A stretch of 64,000 nt of DNA, taken from assembly GCF_900141775.1 (NCBI RefSeq), contig NZ_FSRI01000001.1:558001-622000 (forward strand). The letters are read 5' to 3'. Below the pieces are notes generated by a model. That model made no database searches and was not told where the DNA came from. It saw only the letters and a program-made list of their open reading frames with translations. The translations under genes were made by a program, and so were the position numbers. Source of the DNA: Salinivibrio sp. ES.052 (lineage in GTDB: Bacteria > Pseudomonadota > Gammaproteobacteria > Enterobacterales > Vibrionaceae). Position 1 is the first letter of the stretch, and each line of letters starts with the position of its first letter. Positions 1-7,680 of the stretch are shown here, one piece after another.

Positions 1-751
1 CGGATTCATTGTATTCCTCACTTTCTATCAATGGTTTAAGCGAGTCAGGGGTCTCCATTTCAGGAAGATAAACGCCATCCCAAGGCATCCAATGAATTGG
101 ATTTTCGTTATCGTGGAAACTAAATTTTAACCGATTTTTTAGTCTATTACGTAGCCCTTGGTTTAGGAATATATCACAGGTTTCTTCCTCATTGAGGTCA
201 TTTACTAGGTAGGCCCAATAGCAACTACCAAGAATCCATGAATGAGTATATTGTTGCCAAGATTTATAAAAAAACTTTGCTTTTCGAGCGATAATACTGT
301 GGATGTAATAAAATTCGTCTTCAGATAGCCAATCTACTTTCAGTCCTTCTCTTGCGAGAAAGCATGCCCGTCCGTAATCGTAGCCACGTGTACCACCTAA
401 ACCTAATATGTCGTAAGTTATTGAAACGAAATCTATCTCGGCTTTTTCGCGGCTAGGTGAAAAACCTAATGCGAAAATCGACCATTCATGAGCCGTGCTG
501 CTTGCATATTTAGCATAGAGGTGAGATAGAAAGTGTCCGTGTGTTCCCTCATAAACAAGAGAGTGTATTTGATGATAAAGAGAGGCTCTTTCTTCAATTC
601 CCCAATCTCTTTCTAATATCTGGTAACAACACTCTTTGCTGTTTACCCAGTAAGGATCTAAATACTTTCTTTCTCCTTCAAAAATACTCGTATGAGGTGC
701 GCCGAGAGTTAAAAGCCAATCTTTATAACTGACGTTTTCGCTTGCTCGCAT
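1..751 (-). CDS. DUF1266-family protein (3' end cut by window edge)
   Basis: An open frame runs from an ATG at 749-751 (minus strand) to the window edge without a stop, giving at least 250 residues. The centre reads GYDYGRACFLAREGLKVDWL followed by SEDEFYYI and a tryptophan-rich stretch (SWQQYTHSWILGSCYWA). This matches the shape of the DUF1266 domain, found in E. coli YbeR and YbeU, where an aWDxgR-x-gw-s-dEaw core is typical. The N-terminal part is charged and has no signal peptide, so the product is probably cytoplasmic. The biochemical function of the family is not established; some members sit near contact-dependent or effector loci, but nothing here shows that. The start is the first ATG of the frame. 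The family assignment is from memory of the motif and is fairly firm; the role is unknown. Confidence 0.7.
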   Translation of the reverse strand, partial: MRASENVSYKDWLLTLGAPHTSIFEGERKYLDPYWVNSKECCYQILERDWGIEERASLYHQIHSLVYEGTHGHFLSHLYAKYASSTAHEWSIFALGFSPSREKAEIDFVSITYDILGLGGTRGYDYGRACFLAREGLKVDWLSEDEFYYIHSIIARKAKFFYKSWQQYTHSWILGSCYWAYLVNDLNEEETCDIFLNQGLRNRLKNRLKFSFHDNENPIHWMPWDGVYLPEMETPDSLKPLIESEEYNES

Positions 752-804
752 TTTGCGTTACCGGTGAATGAAAACAAGACGGTAACATAGCTTTTTTTTC
801 TACA

Positions 805-1581
805 TTATTGCATAGATGACGCTACAAAAAACAAATTTTTTGGTGCGAGGTCACATTTTATGGGTTTACTCGTATTCAGCAATGACTTTATTCTTTCCTT
901 CTTTTTTCGCTCGGTATAGTAGTATATCTGCTTGTTCCAGAGACAATGAGCGGGGTTTTTTTATATGGTACCTCAGGCCTGCGCTCACTGTTACACGCTC
1001 AGGAGCTGATAGAAAAAATGGCGTACTTTTCTCTATTAAAGTTACAACTTCATACGCATAACGCTCTGCACTCTCGAAGTTATCAAATCGGGTTATAACC
1101 GCAAACTCCTCGCCACCTATTCTTGCAACGACCTCACCATTGGTTGACACTCTTTTCAATATCTCAGCGACATACTGGATGACAGTGTCTCCAACGCCAT
1201 GCCCGTAGCTATCATTGATAGACTTAAAATTATCTATATCTAGAATGAGAAGCCCGACCTTATCAAGCCCATTGAATTCTTCCAGTAACTCTGAGAAAAA
1301 GCGCCTATTTTTCAGTCCTGTAAGGCTATCTGTAGTTGATAGCATTTGTAGTCTTTTGTTAGCTTCCTCTAAGTCTTTTGTCTTACGAGCTATCGCCACT
1401 CTTACACTTACCTTATGAACAAAGTAGGCAGCAATAATAACGAGTAGTATTAAGAGAATTAGATCTGCCGGAATGTTAGTCATAGTAGCAACTCATAGCA
1501 AGCGAATAATAGTAAGCAACGAGAAAAGAAAGTCCATTAATTTTTGTTAAAAAAATCAGGTGTCTATCATCTATGCAATAA
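805..1581. repeat. 15-bp perfect inverted repeat bracketing the GGDEF gene
   Basis: TTATTGCATAGATGA at 805-819 is the exact reverse complement of TCATCTATGCAATAA at 1567-1581. The two arms enclose the diguanylate cyclase gene with about 50-85 bp of spacer on each side. Pairing does not extend beyond 15 bp in either direction and I see no clear target-site duplication. It could be the ends of a small gene cassette or miniature element, or the target of a dimeric regulator. Confidence 0.55.
866..1483 (-). CDS. Membrane-anchored diguanylate cyclase (GGDEF domain)
   Basis: This 205-aa protein has one N-terminal membrane helix (about residues 6-24, LILLILLVIIAAYFV), a short coiled linker (KTKDLEEANKRLQ), then a GGDEF domain. 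The domain opens with the usual STTDSLTGLKNRRFF and carries DIDNFKSINDSYGHGVGD for metal and substrate binding. The signature is GGEEF, the active variant. It would condense two GTP into cyclic-di-GMP at the inner membrane. There is no periplasmic sensor, and no RxxD inhibitory site is evident just before GGEEF (the upstream residues read GEVVARI). It is short for the family and lacks any input domain, so regulation may be transcriptional. It is flanked by a 15-bp inverted repeat and AT-rich DNA, which suggests acquisition as a unit. Confidence 0.85.
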   Translation of the reverse strand: MTNIPADLILLILLVIIAAYFVHKVSVRVAIARKTKDLEEANKRLQMLSTTDSLTGLKNRRFFSELLEEFNGLDKVGLLILDIDNFKSINDSYGHGVGDTVIQYVAEILKRVSTNGEVVARIGGEEFAVITRFDNFESAERYAYEVVTLIEKSTPFFLSAPERVTVSAGLRYHIKKPRSLSLEQADILLYRAKKEGKNKVIAEYE

Positions 1582-2085
1582 AGACAGTGATCAAGAATGA
1601 GGAGCGTCTCTTTTTTGAGACATCTGTAGATATTGCTTGGCATGTTAACCGAATATGTTTACATAGGTGTTAATTAATTTGGTTCTATGTATATTAATTG
1701 TTTATTAGCACTTTAGCACTAGCATTATTGATAGTATTGTAATTTGGTTAGCGGTTGGATGTCTAGTTAAACAGCAGACACAGGGAGTATCAATTTCATT
1801 ATGTGATAATGACTGGATTATGGTTTGAGTATCGTGCCTGCTGAATAAACAAAATGCTTTTATGCCATTATCAAAAGTTATTGAAAATAGCCACTTATAG
1901 GTTCGGCTTTAGGTTTCATTACGGGTATGGCGATGACGTGGGGCAGTTTATTCAAGACTACCCAATCTTTGTTTCTCAGGTAGGGTGAGGAGCTGCCCAT
2001 ACTGAGGTCAACTGTGCTAAGGATAGTATTGTAGAGTGGAGAGTACGAGAGCCTGGAGCAGGAGATAAATAAGGATGTAGTGGTT
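1492..2085. other. AT-rich intergenic region, no convincing gene
   Basis: About 600 bases without a supported gene. A plus-strand stretch at 1891-1983 encodes a hydrophobic 30-residue segment (GSALGFITGMAMTWGSLF) between stops and could be a decayed membrane-protein fragment, but it has no start or ribosome site. The minus-strand frame at 1878-2093 looks like a shadow. Confidence 0.4.
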
Positions 2086-2107
2086 GGTAGCAATCATTAT
2101 TGCTACC
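2086..2107 (-). terminator. Stem-loop after manA
   Basis: GGTAGCAAT (2086-2094) and ATTGCTACC (2099-2107) form a perfect 9-bp stem with a four-base loop, 15 bases past the manA stop. No T-run follows on the minus strand, so termination strength is uncertain. Confidence 0.4.
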
Positions 2108-2122
2108 GTTTCTATTTGCTTT

Positions 2123-3331
2123 CTAATCTATTTGACTAAACACCCTCACTGCATCGCCTTTACAGCTCAGCGAAAATGCTTTCGTGCACGCCGGTATAAA
2201 AATAGAATTACCTTTTTCAATGGTCAGCTTGTGGTCGCCATGAGAAACAGTCAGTGGGGCATCAATGGCGAAGATGACCTCACCGCTTTGCATATGGCAC
2301 TTGAGATACTCAACCTGATTGTAATGCGTAACGGAAAAATCAGGCACGGCGATCGGGTAATGTGCCCCCTGTTCAGTGCGTGTTGGTTTGAGTTTAATGT
2401 GAGTGATTTCTATGGGTGCAAAGCTTGTACATGCGATGAGCTCGTCAACATCAATATGTTTGGGCGTCAGTCCGGCTCGCAGCACATTGTCGGAGTTGGC
2501 CATCACTTCTAGCCCGACACCATTGATGTATGCGTGAGGCGTACGCGCGTGTAAAAACATCGCGTCCCCTGGCAAAAGCGTCACGACATTGAGTAATAGC
2601 GGGGCAAATAGGCCGATATCTCCTGGGTGCTGTGTCGCCAGATCAATAATGGTATCGAAGGGAGCATCCGTTGCGTTTTCATCAGCCACGGCCATTAAGG
2701 CATTCACAGCCTCTGTTTTTTCGCAAGATTCAAGCGCTAATAGCTCAGCGAAAGCGCTTTGTAGCGTGTCTGCTGCGGGTGTTTCGATAAAGGCTTGGAA
2801 AACAGCATTTAGTGAGTCGCTGTTGATTTTGGTGACGTTTTCGATGATCTCTGCATGTGGACGAAATCCGTTCATTGCCTTAAAGGCAGTGAGTGCATAA
2901 ATAAGCTCAGGCTTGTGGTTAGGATCTTTGTAGTTGCGGTGCGCCGCAGAGAGAGGAATACCTTGTTGGTTCTCTTTTTGATAGCCGTGTTCGGCTTCTT
3001 GCTTGCTGGGATGTACTTGGATAGATAGCGCTGTGTCAGCCGCTAGAACTTTGAATAGAAAAGGCAGCTCACCAAAGCGTTGGTAAACCTCCGTAGATAA
3101 GGCGGATTGTGGATCAGACTCAATCAGTGTGTTGAGTGGCAGCCAGTCTGTGCCAACTTGTATCTCGGAGCTGGCTTTAGGATGGGCGCCCATCCAGATT
3201 TCCGCTTGTGGCTGCTGATCGGGGTTCGGAATATGAAACATTCTGGGTAATGCTGTGCGGCTCCCCCATTGATAGGCTTGGATGGGGTTGCGCATTAAAA
3301 AAAAGGGCTGTGAGTGAAATGGGCTATTCAT
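2123..3331 (-). CDS. manA: Mannose-6-phosphate isomerase, class I
   Basis: A 402-aa zinc enzyme interconverting mannose-6-phosphate and fructose-6-phosphate in the cytoplasm. Family marks include LSIQVHPSKQEAEHGYQKE and KPELIYAL, which supply the zinc-binding Gln, His and Glu. HARTPHAYINGVGLEVMANS is the C-terminal zinc His and catalytic region. The frame extends upstream to 3367, but that start lies in the T-run of a terminator. The ATG at 3331 fits the family N-terminus (HSQPFFLMRNPIQAYQWGS). It lies downstream of a fructose-family PTS permease on the same strand, the same neighbourhood as the Vibrio cholerae mannose cluster (from memory VC1822-VC1827). This implies that the permease delivers mannose-6-P for this enzyme. 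A terminator between the two genes may reduce read-through. Confidence 0.93.
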   Translation of the reverse strand: MNSPFHSQPFFLMRNPIQAYQWGSRTALPRMFHIPNPDQQPQAEIWMGAHPKASSEIQVGTDWLPLNTLIESDPQSALSTEVYQRFGELPFLFKVLAADTALSIQVHPSKQEAEHGYQKENQQGIPLSAAHRNYKDPNHKPELIYALTAFKAMNGFRPHAEIIENVTKINSDSLNAVFQAFIETPAADTLQSAFAELLALESCEKTEAVNALMAVADENATDAPFDTIIDLATQHPGDIGLFAPLLLNVVTLLPGDAMFLHARTPHAYINGVGLEVMANSDNVLRAGLTPKHIDVDELIACTSFAPIEITHIKLKPTRTEQGAHYPIAVPDFSVTHYNQVEYLKCHMQSGEVIFAIDAPLTVSHGDHKLTIEKGNSIFIPACTKAFSLSCKGDAVRVFSQID

Positions 3332-3370
3332 ACTAGCTGTACTCTTAAACGAGAAATGTAGTCTCAAATG

Positions 3371-3398
3371 AAAAAAGCGGCCCCGATTGACGAGGCCG
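3371..3398 (-). terminator. Rho-independent terminator between the PTS IIABC gene and manA
   Basis: On the minus strand CGGCC and GGCCG pair around a TCGTCAATCGG loop and are followed by CTTTTTT. It lies 30 bases past the IIABC stop and just ahead of manA, so it may act as a partial terminator setting the ratio of permease to isomerase. Confidence 0.75.
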
Positions 3399-3427
3399 AG
3401 AATAATAATAATGCGGTTATAGCATAC

Positions 3428-5338
3428 CTAGGCGGCTGATTGCAGCCACTGGGCTTTGCGCGCCTTCTTCAAGCTGACGCAAACCAATGCAGTCACCACC
3501 GCGCCGGCAACCATACAAACAAGGGCAATCACTGGCTTGTTCATCGCGCCAAGTAATGCCACTACGGGGCCTCCATGCGCCACACTGTTCGTCACGCCTA
3601 AACCGAAGGCCATCACCGCAGCTACCATCGAGCCAACCATATTGGCCGGGATCACCGCAATAGGGTCTTGCGCCGCAAAGGGAATTGCGCCCTCTGAAAT
3701 GCCGACCAGGCCCATAGCCCCCGCCGCTTTACCGGCTTCATGTTCAGTGGCCTCAAAAATATTAAGCTTACGGCCTAATACGGTCGCCAAACTCATACCC
3801 AGCGGGGCCACTGGAATGGCACAGGCCATTGCGCCCATAAATTGGGTTTGGCCGCTGGCAATCATCCCGACGGAGAATAAGAAAGCCACTTTATTAAATG
3901 GGCCCCCCATATCGAAGCCCGCCATGCCGCCGAGTACAATCCCCAATAAAATGTAGTTACCGGTGCTCATCGCGGTGAGCATGGCGGTGAGCGAATCCAT
4001 TAGGCTGGCAATGGGAGCACCAATTACAAAGATAAATAGCGCGGCGATAAACAGCGTACCGGTAATCGGCGCAATCATAATCGGAACGAGTGGTTGGAGG
4101 AATTTATGGTAATTTATGCCGCTGATCCATTTGACGAAATACCCCACAAGCAAACCAGCAATGATTGCCCCGATAAAGCCGGTTCCCGCTTCAGCGCCGT
4201 AAAAGCTGCCGGTATTCGCTATCCAGCCACCAATTAACCCTGGCGCAAGTGCAGGGCGATCCGCAATCGCATAAGCTATATAGCCGGCAAGCACTGGGAT
4301 CATTAATTGGAAGGCTATTACACCGACATCCAGTACTTGTTGCCATGCACTGCCCTCAGGAATCGCCATGCCCGCTTCCGTCGGTTCACCGCCAATGGCA
4401 AGAGAAAGCGCGATTAACAACCCGCCAGTGACCACAAACGGGATCATGTGCGAGACCCCATTCATCAGATAGCGATATAAGTTACTTCGCCAGTTTTTTG
4501 AGGTGGTCGGTGGTGTGCTGTTGTTTGTATTGTGTGTTGATGTACCGCTCGCGTGGTAAGGACTTGCATTAAGAGCGGATTCGATTAAGCCTTTACCGTC
4601 TCGAATTGCTTCTTTGACGCCGACTTCGACTACTGGTTTGCCGTTGAAGCGGCTCATGTCAGTTTGTTTATCACAGGCAACGACAATGGCGTCAGCGCGC
4701 AATATATCGTCTTGGGTGGGCGCGTTTTTAACCCCAATAGAGCCGTTGGTTTCGACTTTTATTTCATAACCTAATTCTTCAGCGGCTTTCTCTAGCGCTT
4801 CAGCGGCTAGATAAGTGTGGGCGACGCCCGCAGGGCAGCCCGTTACGCCAATGATTAAGCCTTTTTTCGGCCCCGTATTGTTACTTTGTTGACTGGGTTG
4901 AGTCAGAAGTGTCATAACGTCACTGGCAGTATTGGCTGCCAGCAGTGCTTGTGTGAATCCTGGCTCGATAAGTTTAGATGAAAGGGTGGCTAGGACTTCA
5001 ATATGATGATCTCCACCGTTTGTAGGAGAGGCGATCATAAAAAAGATATGCGATAACTCACCATCTTCTGCACCATAGTCGATGCCGTCTCGGCTAATAC
5101 CGATTACCACGCCTGGCGTGGTCACGGCGTCACTTTTTGCGTGAGGAAGCGCGATACCAGCCTCAAACCCCGTATTACCGAGTGCTTCGCGCGCATTCAC
5201 ATCCGCAATAAAAGCGGCTTGATCACTGACACGGCCATTATTGACCAATGCTTGGCTCAGTTCCTTAAACACATCTTGCTTGCTGGTGGCGTCTAGATTG
5301 AGCAGTATTAATCGTTCGTTAATCAGTTCAGATATCAT
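3428..5338 (-). CDS. PTS fructose/mannose-family permease, fused IIABC
   Basis: A 636-aa three-domain sugar transporter of the phosphotransferase system. Residues about 1-145 are a type-2 IIA domain with the phospho-histidine in IALPHAKS. Residues about 158-255 are IIB with the phospho-cysteine in GVTGCPAGVAHTY. The remainder is the IIC channel with repeated hydrophobic helices and the conserved GISEGAIPFAAQDP motif. The order IIA-IIB-IIC matches MngA/ManP-type permeases. It would take up and phosphorylate a hexose at the inner membrane. Mannose is the likely substrate because manA follows and the divergent AraC gene and free IIA and IIB genes reproduce the V. cholerae mannose PTS locus. AGGAG lies just before the ATG. 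Substrate is inferred from context. Confidence 0.88.
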   Translation of the reverse strand: MISELINERLILLNLDATSKQDVFKELSQALVNNGRVSDQAAFIADVNAREALGNTGFEAGIALPHAKSDAVTTPGVVIGISRDGIDYGAEDGELSHIFFMIASPTNGGDHHIEVLATLSSKLIEPGFTQALLAANTASDVMTLLTQPSQQSNNTGPKKGLIIGVTGCPAGVAHTYLAAEALEKAAEELGYEIKVETNGSIGVKNAPTQDDILRADAIVVACDKQTDMSRFNGKPVVEVGVKEAIRDGKGLIESALNASPYHASGTSTHNTNNSTPPTTSKNWRSNLYRYLMNGVSHMIPFVVTGGLLIALSLAIGGEPTEAGMAIPEGSAWQQVLDVGVIAFQLMIPVLAGYIAYAIADRPALAPGLIGGWIANTGSFYGAEAGTGFIGAIIAGLLVGYFVKWISGINYHKFLQPLVPIMIAPITGTLFIAALFIFVIGAPIASLMDSLTAMLTAMSTGNYILLGIVLGGMAGFDMGGPFNKVAFLFSVGMIASGQTQFMGAMACAIPVAPLGMSLATVLGRKLNIFEATEHEAGKAAGAMGLVGISEGAIPFAAQDPIAVIPANMVGSMVAAVMAFGLGVTNSVAHGGPVVALLGAMNKPVIALVCMVAGAVVTALVCVSLKKARKAQWLQSAA

Positions 5339-5587
5339 GATGGGCTCCTGCCAGTTTGTATGAACATAATGATTAGTTTGCTCCCGTCGACAGGTGGAAA
5401 ATAGTGCAGAGAAATAGCATTTACTGGAAGATTGTGCCCAACCGTGTTTAGTGTGATCTTGCTCATTAGTCGGGTTCAGCGATTGTATGGGTATAATGAT
5501 CGTGTTGTTGATGCGTCGTACTCACGTCGCTAATGGAAGTTTTCCGTTTTTGGAAGCGAGCTCGAACACGATCGTATAGGGATGATA
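5339..5587. promoter_or_regulatory. Divergent promoter region, PTS permease / AraC regulator
   Basis: This 249-base gap holds the promoters of the leftward permease and the rightward AraC gene. TGTGA-N6-TCATT at 5452-5467 resembles a weak CRP site, as expected for a secondary sugar. No clear AraC direct repeat could be picked out by eye. Confidence 0.45.
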
Positions 5588-6451
5588 ATGAAAGCCTCGA
5601 CACTTACCAGCTTTTCTAACTTGCTTGCATTACTAGAATCTCCTGATGAACCCTTTGGTCGAGTTATCTTTGCTAATGATTGGCAGGAGCCTGAGCCTTT
5701 CAGTTACCAAGTCAACTTTCCGCGCCTAGAAGTTGTTGTGTCCGGTCAATACACCAATATCATCTCGACACCGGAAGGCGTGAAAACGCATACGGTGGTC
5801 GGTGGAGAGGCGCTTTATATCGCGCCAAACTGTTGGAATAAACCTGATTGGCAGCATTCATGCTCGGTGCTGAGTTTACTATATGGCCGTCGGCAACTAG
5901 GGTTTAGTTTGGTGAATAAACGAGCGAGTGTGTCGGGCTTTTATGGGGTGCAAAAATTCTCAGTACCTATGCGCTCGGGCTTTGCGGTGGATAACATTCT
6001 TGAAGCGTTAAACGCGCTCTCCAAAGAGCCAAACAAGCAATTAACCGATGGGTACTTGATTAAAGCATTGTTGGCCTATACCCATCAATTGGTCGATAAA
6101 CCGATATTCAATGCCCACTCTCGCGGGGAAGATCTCTACCAAGGGATATGTATCTATATTCAAGAACATTATCAACAAACCCTTTCGCGCGCGGACATTG
6201 CCGCACATTTCCACATCAGTCCGAGCCACCTGTCACGCTTGTTTAAACAGTATGGGCATATGACGTTGGCTGATTACATTGTGTGGGTGCGTATCGACCG
6301 AGCCAAGTTTATGCTGATGCGTTATGAGTTCCGATTAGTCGATATTGCCTGTCGTTGTGGGTTCAATGATGTGAACTATTTTTGCCGCGTGTTTAAAGCG
6401 AGAACGGGCAAGACCCCCTCGGAATATCGGCAGCTCAGTCATCAATCCTGA
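5588..6451 (+). CDS. AraC-family transcriptional regulator of the mannose-type PTS
   Basis: The frame opens at 5582, but AGGG at 5578-5581 sits at good distance from the second ATG (5588), giving 287 aa. Residues about 180-285 are a twin helix-turn-helix domain: LSRADIAAHFHISPSHLSRLF, then a connecting helix, then FRLVDIACRCGFNDVNYFCRVFK and TGKTPSEYR, the standard AraC C-terminal signature. The N-terminal part looks like a small cupin-type effector domain. It is divergent from the IIABC permease and its last 10 bases overlap the convergent IIA gene. By synteny with Vibrio it is the mannose PTS activator; that role is inference. Confidence 0.85.
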   Translation: MKASTLTSFSNLLALLESPDEPFGRVIFANDWQEPEPFSYQVNFPRLEVVVSGQYTNIISTPEGVKTHTVVGGEALYIAPNCWNKPDWQHSCSVLSLLYGRRQLGFSLVNKRASVSGFYGVQKFSVPMRSGFAVDNILEALNALSKEPNKQLTDGYLIKALLAYTHQLVDKPIFNAHSRGEDLYQGICIYIQEHYQQTLSRADIAAHFHISPSHLSRLFKQYGHMTLADYIVWVRIDRAKFMLMRYEFRLVDIACRCGFNDVNYFCRVFKARTGKTPSEYRQLSHQS

Positions 6452-7206
6452 TCTAAAACAGCATGTAGCATCGCAATTTGGGTAGGAATATCATCGCAGT
6501 GTGTTAGCCAGCGCCGAAATGTGGATGAAGATAACCGGCGAGATAAGCGACTGATGGCGCGTAGTATTGGACGCTCGATGTCACTAGGGACCGCAAGCGC
6601 AATGCACAGTGAAACCGATTCTCTATTCAGCCAGGTAATTGCTGGCTGACAGCGAGTGACTATGATGGTGGCATGGGAGATGCTGCTATCAATAATATGA
6701 GGGAGCGCAACATGATCACCTAGGTAGGTGGATGAATGAGCTTCTCGCGCCATAAAAGCGGCATAAGCTTGCATTGATGTGTCTTTTTCCGCAACGCGTT
6801 CAACGATCTCCCTTAACAGCGACTCATACTGTATGGCTTTGGTTTGTAAACCCTCAAAACGTAAGTTTAGATAGGTAACAGGCGATCTAAAATCGGACTT
6901 CTCATTTGTAGGCGCAGCGAAAGCGGAGGTACTGAGTAAATGCCAGTGCTTACTGACATATTCTGCAAGCACCAAGCACATCAATTCGGCATCAACTCCC
7001 TCAATCAAAAGCAGACAAATATCACTGGATTGGGTGCCAGTTGCAAGGATCGACAATGTATCGGTAGGGGGAGCTGTGCGATCTTTGCTGACATTAACAA
7101 AGGTACTTTGCCCACAAAAAAGTGAACATAGTCTTGCCAACTCGCTTAATTGCCAACTGGCTAAGCCTTGCTGCGAGGCGGAAAAGCAAACAAAAGCGCC
7201 TGTCAT
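6442..7206 (-). CDS. PTS type-2 IIA domain protein (free-standing)
   Basis: A 254-aa protein whose C-terminal half resembles an EIIA type-2 (fructose/nitrogen) domain. The conserved phospho-His lies in YLGDHVALPHIIDSSISHATI. The N-terminal about 100 residues, beginning MTGAFVCFSASQQGLASW, resemble no domain I can name. Its ATG overlaps the stop of the upstream IIB gene (ATGA at 7203-7206), indicating translational coupling. No IIC partner is adjacent in this operon, so the pair may phosphorylate the neighbouring permease or act as a regulatory phosphorelay. V. cholerae has a comparable IIA gene annotated as nitrogen-type beside its mannose PTS. Domain call firm, role inferred. Confidence 0.75.
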   Translation of the reverse strand: MTGAFVCFSASQQGLASWQLSELARLCSLFCGQSTFVNVSKDRTAPPTDTLSILATGTQSSDICLLLIEGVDAELMCLVLAEYVSKHWHLLSTSAFAAPTNEKSDFRSPVTYLNLRFEGLQTKAIQYESLLREIVERVAEKDTSMQAYAAFMAREAHSSTYLGDHVALPHIIDSSISHATIIVTRCQPAITWLNRESVSLCIALAVPSDIERPILRAISRLSRRLSSSTFRRWLTHCDDIPTQIAMLHAVLDQD

Positions 7207-7520
7207 CGGGGCAATTGCTTTTGTAGTGCTGTTTTGGCGTCTGTAAGGACGTCCTCCATGGCAAGGCGAACGATCGTGGAGTTACTAAATCGCTCTGCTT
7301 TTTCAAGCTCAATATCAGAGACGATAACCACGCATGCCGCTTGCATGATTTCATCAAGCGATAATGCATTTTCAATTCCCATCGCTCCCTGGGTTTCTAC
7401 TTTTATCTGGATACTGAGACTTTTGGCTGCTTTTTCCAGTTGCTCAGCAGCCATGTAGGTGTGTGCGATACCTGTAGGGCAAGCAGTAATTGCGACGATG
7501 TTGTTCATAGTGGATGGCAT
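7203..7520 (-). CDS. PTS fructose-family IIB protein (free-standing)
   Basis: A 105-aa cytoplasmic IIB domain. The phospho-cysteine is in IVAITACPTGIAHTYMAAEQL near residues 8-28, followed by IKVETQGAMGIENALSLDEI, as in FruA IIB domains. The start could be this ATG or the one four codons later (7508), where the family normally begins; neither has a strong ribosome site. It heads a two-gene unit with the IIA gene. Free IIB proteins accept phosphate from IIA and pass it to a sugar bound in IIC; the likely partner is the IIABC permease at 3428-5338 or a permease outside the window. Confidence 0.82.
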   Translation of the reverse strand: MPSTMNNIVAITACPTGIAHTYMAAEQLEKAAKSLSIQIKVETQGAMGIENALSLDEIMQAACVVIVSDIELEKAERFSNSTIVRLAMEDVLTDAKTALQKQLPR

Positions 7521-7636
7521 GCTGGTTGCTTAAAATCAGTGCTTGAAATAATGACAGTACAACATCATAAAGAAAAGCACTCAGAAGGAGAAGGTGAAGG
7601 AACTAGGTTGTGTTGGGACAGGCAGTATTCGTGAGA

Positions 7637-7672
7637 GGATGAACAAGCCAATCGGTCTGTTCATCCTTTTTT
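7637..7672 (+). terminator. Stem-loop with T-run between the two PTS clusters
   Basis: GGATGAACA (7637-7645) pairs with TGTTCATCC (7658-7666), followed by TTTTTT on the plus strand. It lies just downstream of the leftward ulaA-like gene, where it may still act as an mRNA 3' end, but the T-run favours plus-strand termination. Confidence 0.5.
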
Positions 7673-7680
7673 GTTTGTGG

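Noticed and set aside
541-732. 63-aa plus-strand frame
   Set aside because: Antisense to the DUF1266 gene, which shows family motifs in its own frame.
816-1061. 81-aa plus-strand frame
   Set aside because: Antisense to the GGDEF gene.
805-1581. Integron cassette with attC site
   Set aside because: The inverted arms are 15 bases at opposite ends of the gene, with no compact attC palindrome or integrase nearby.
1878-2093. 71-aa minus-strand frame after manA
   Set aside because: Serine/proline-rich product without start signal; likely non-coding.
2084-2512. 142-aa plus-strand frame opposite manA
   Set aside because: Overlaps the conserved manA coding region in antisense; shadow.
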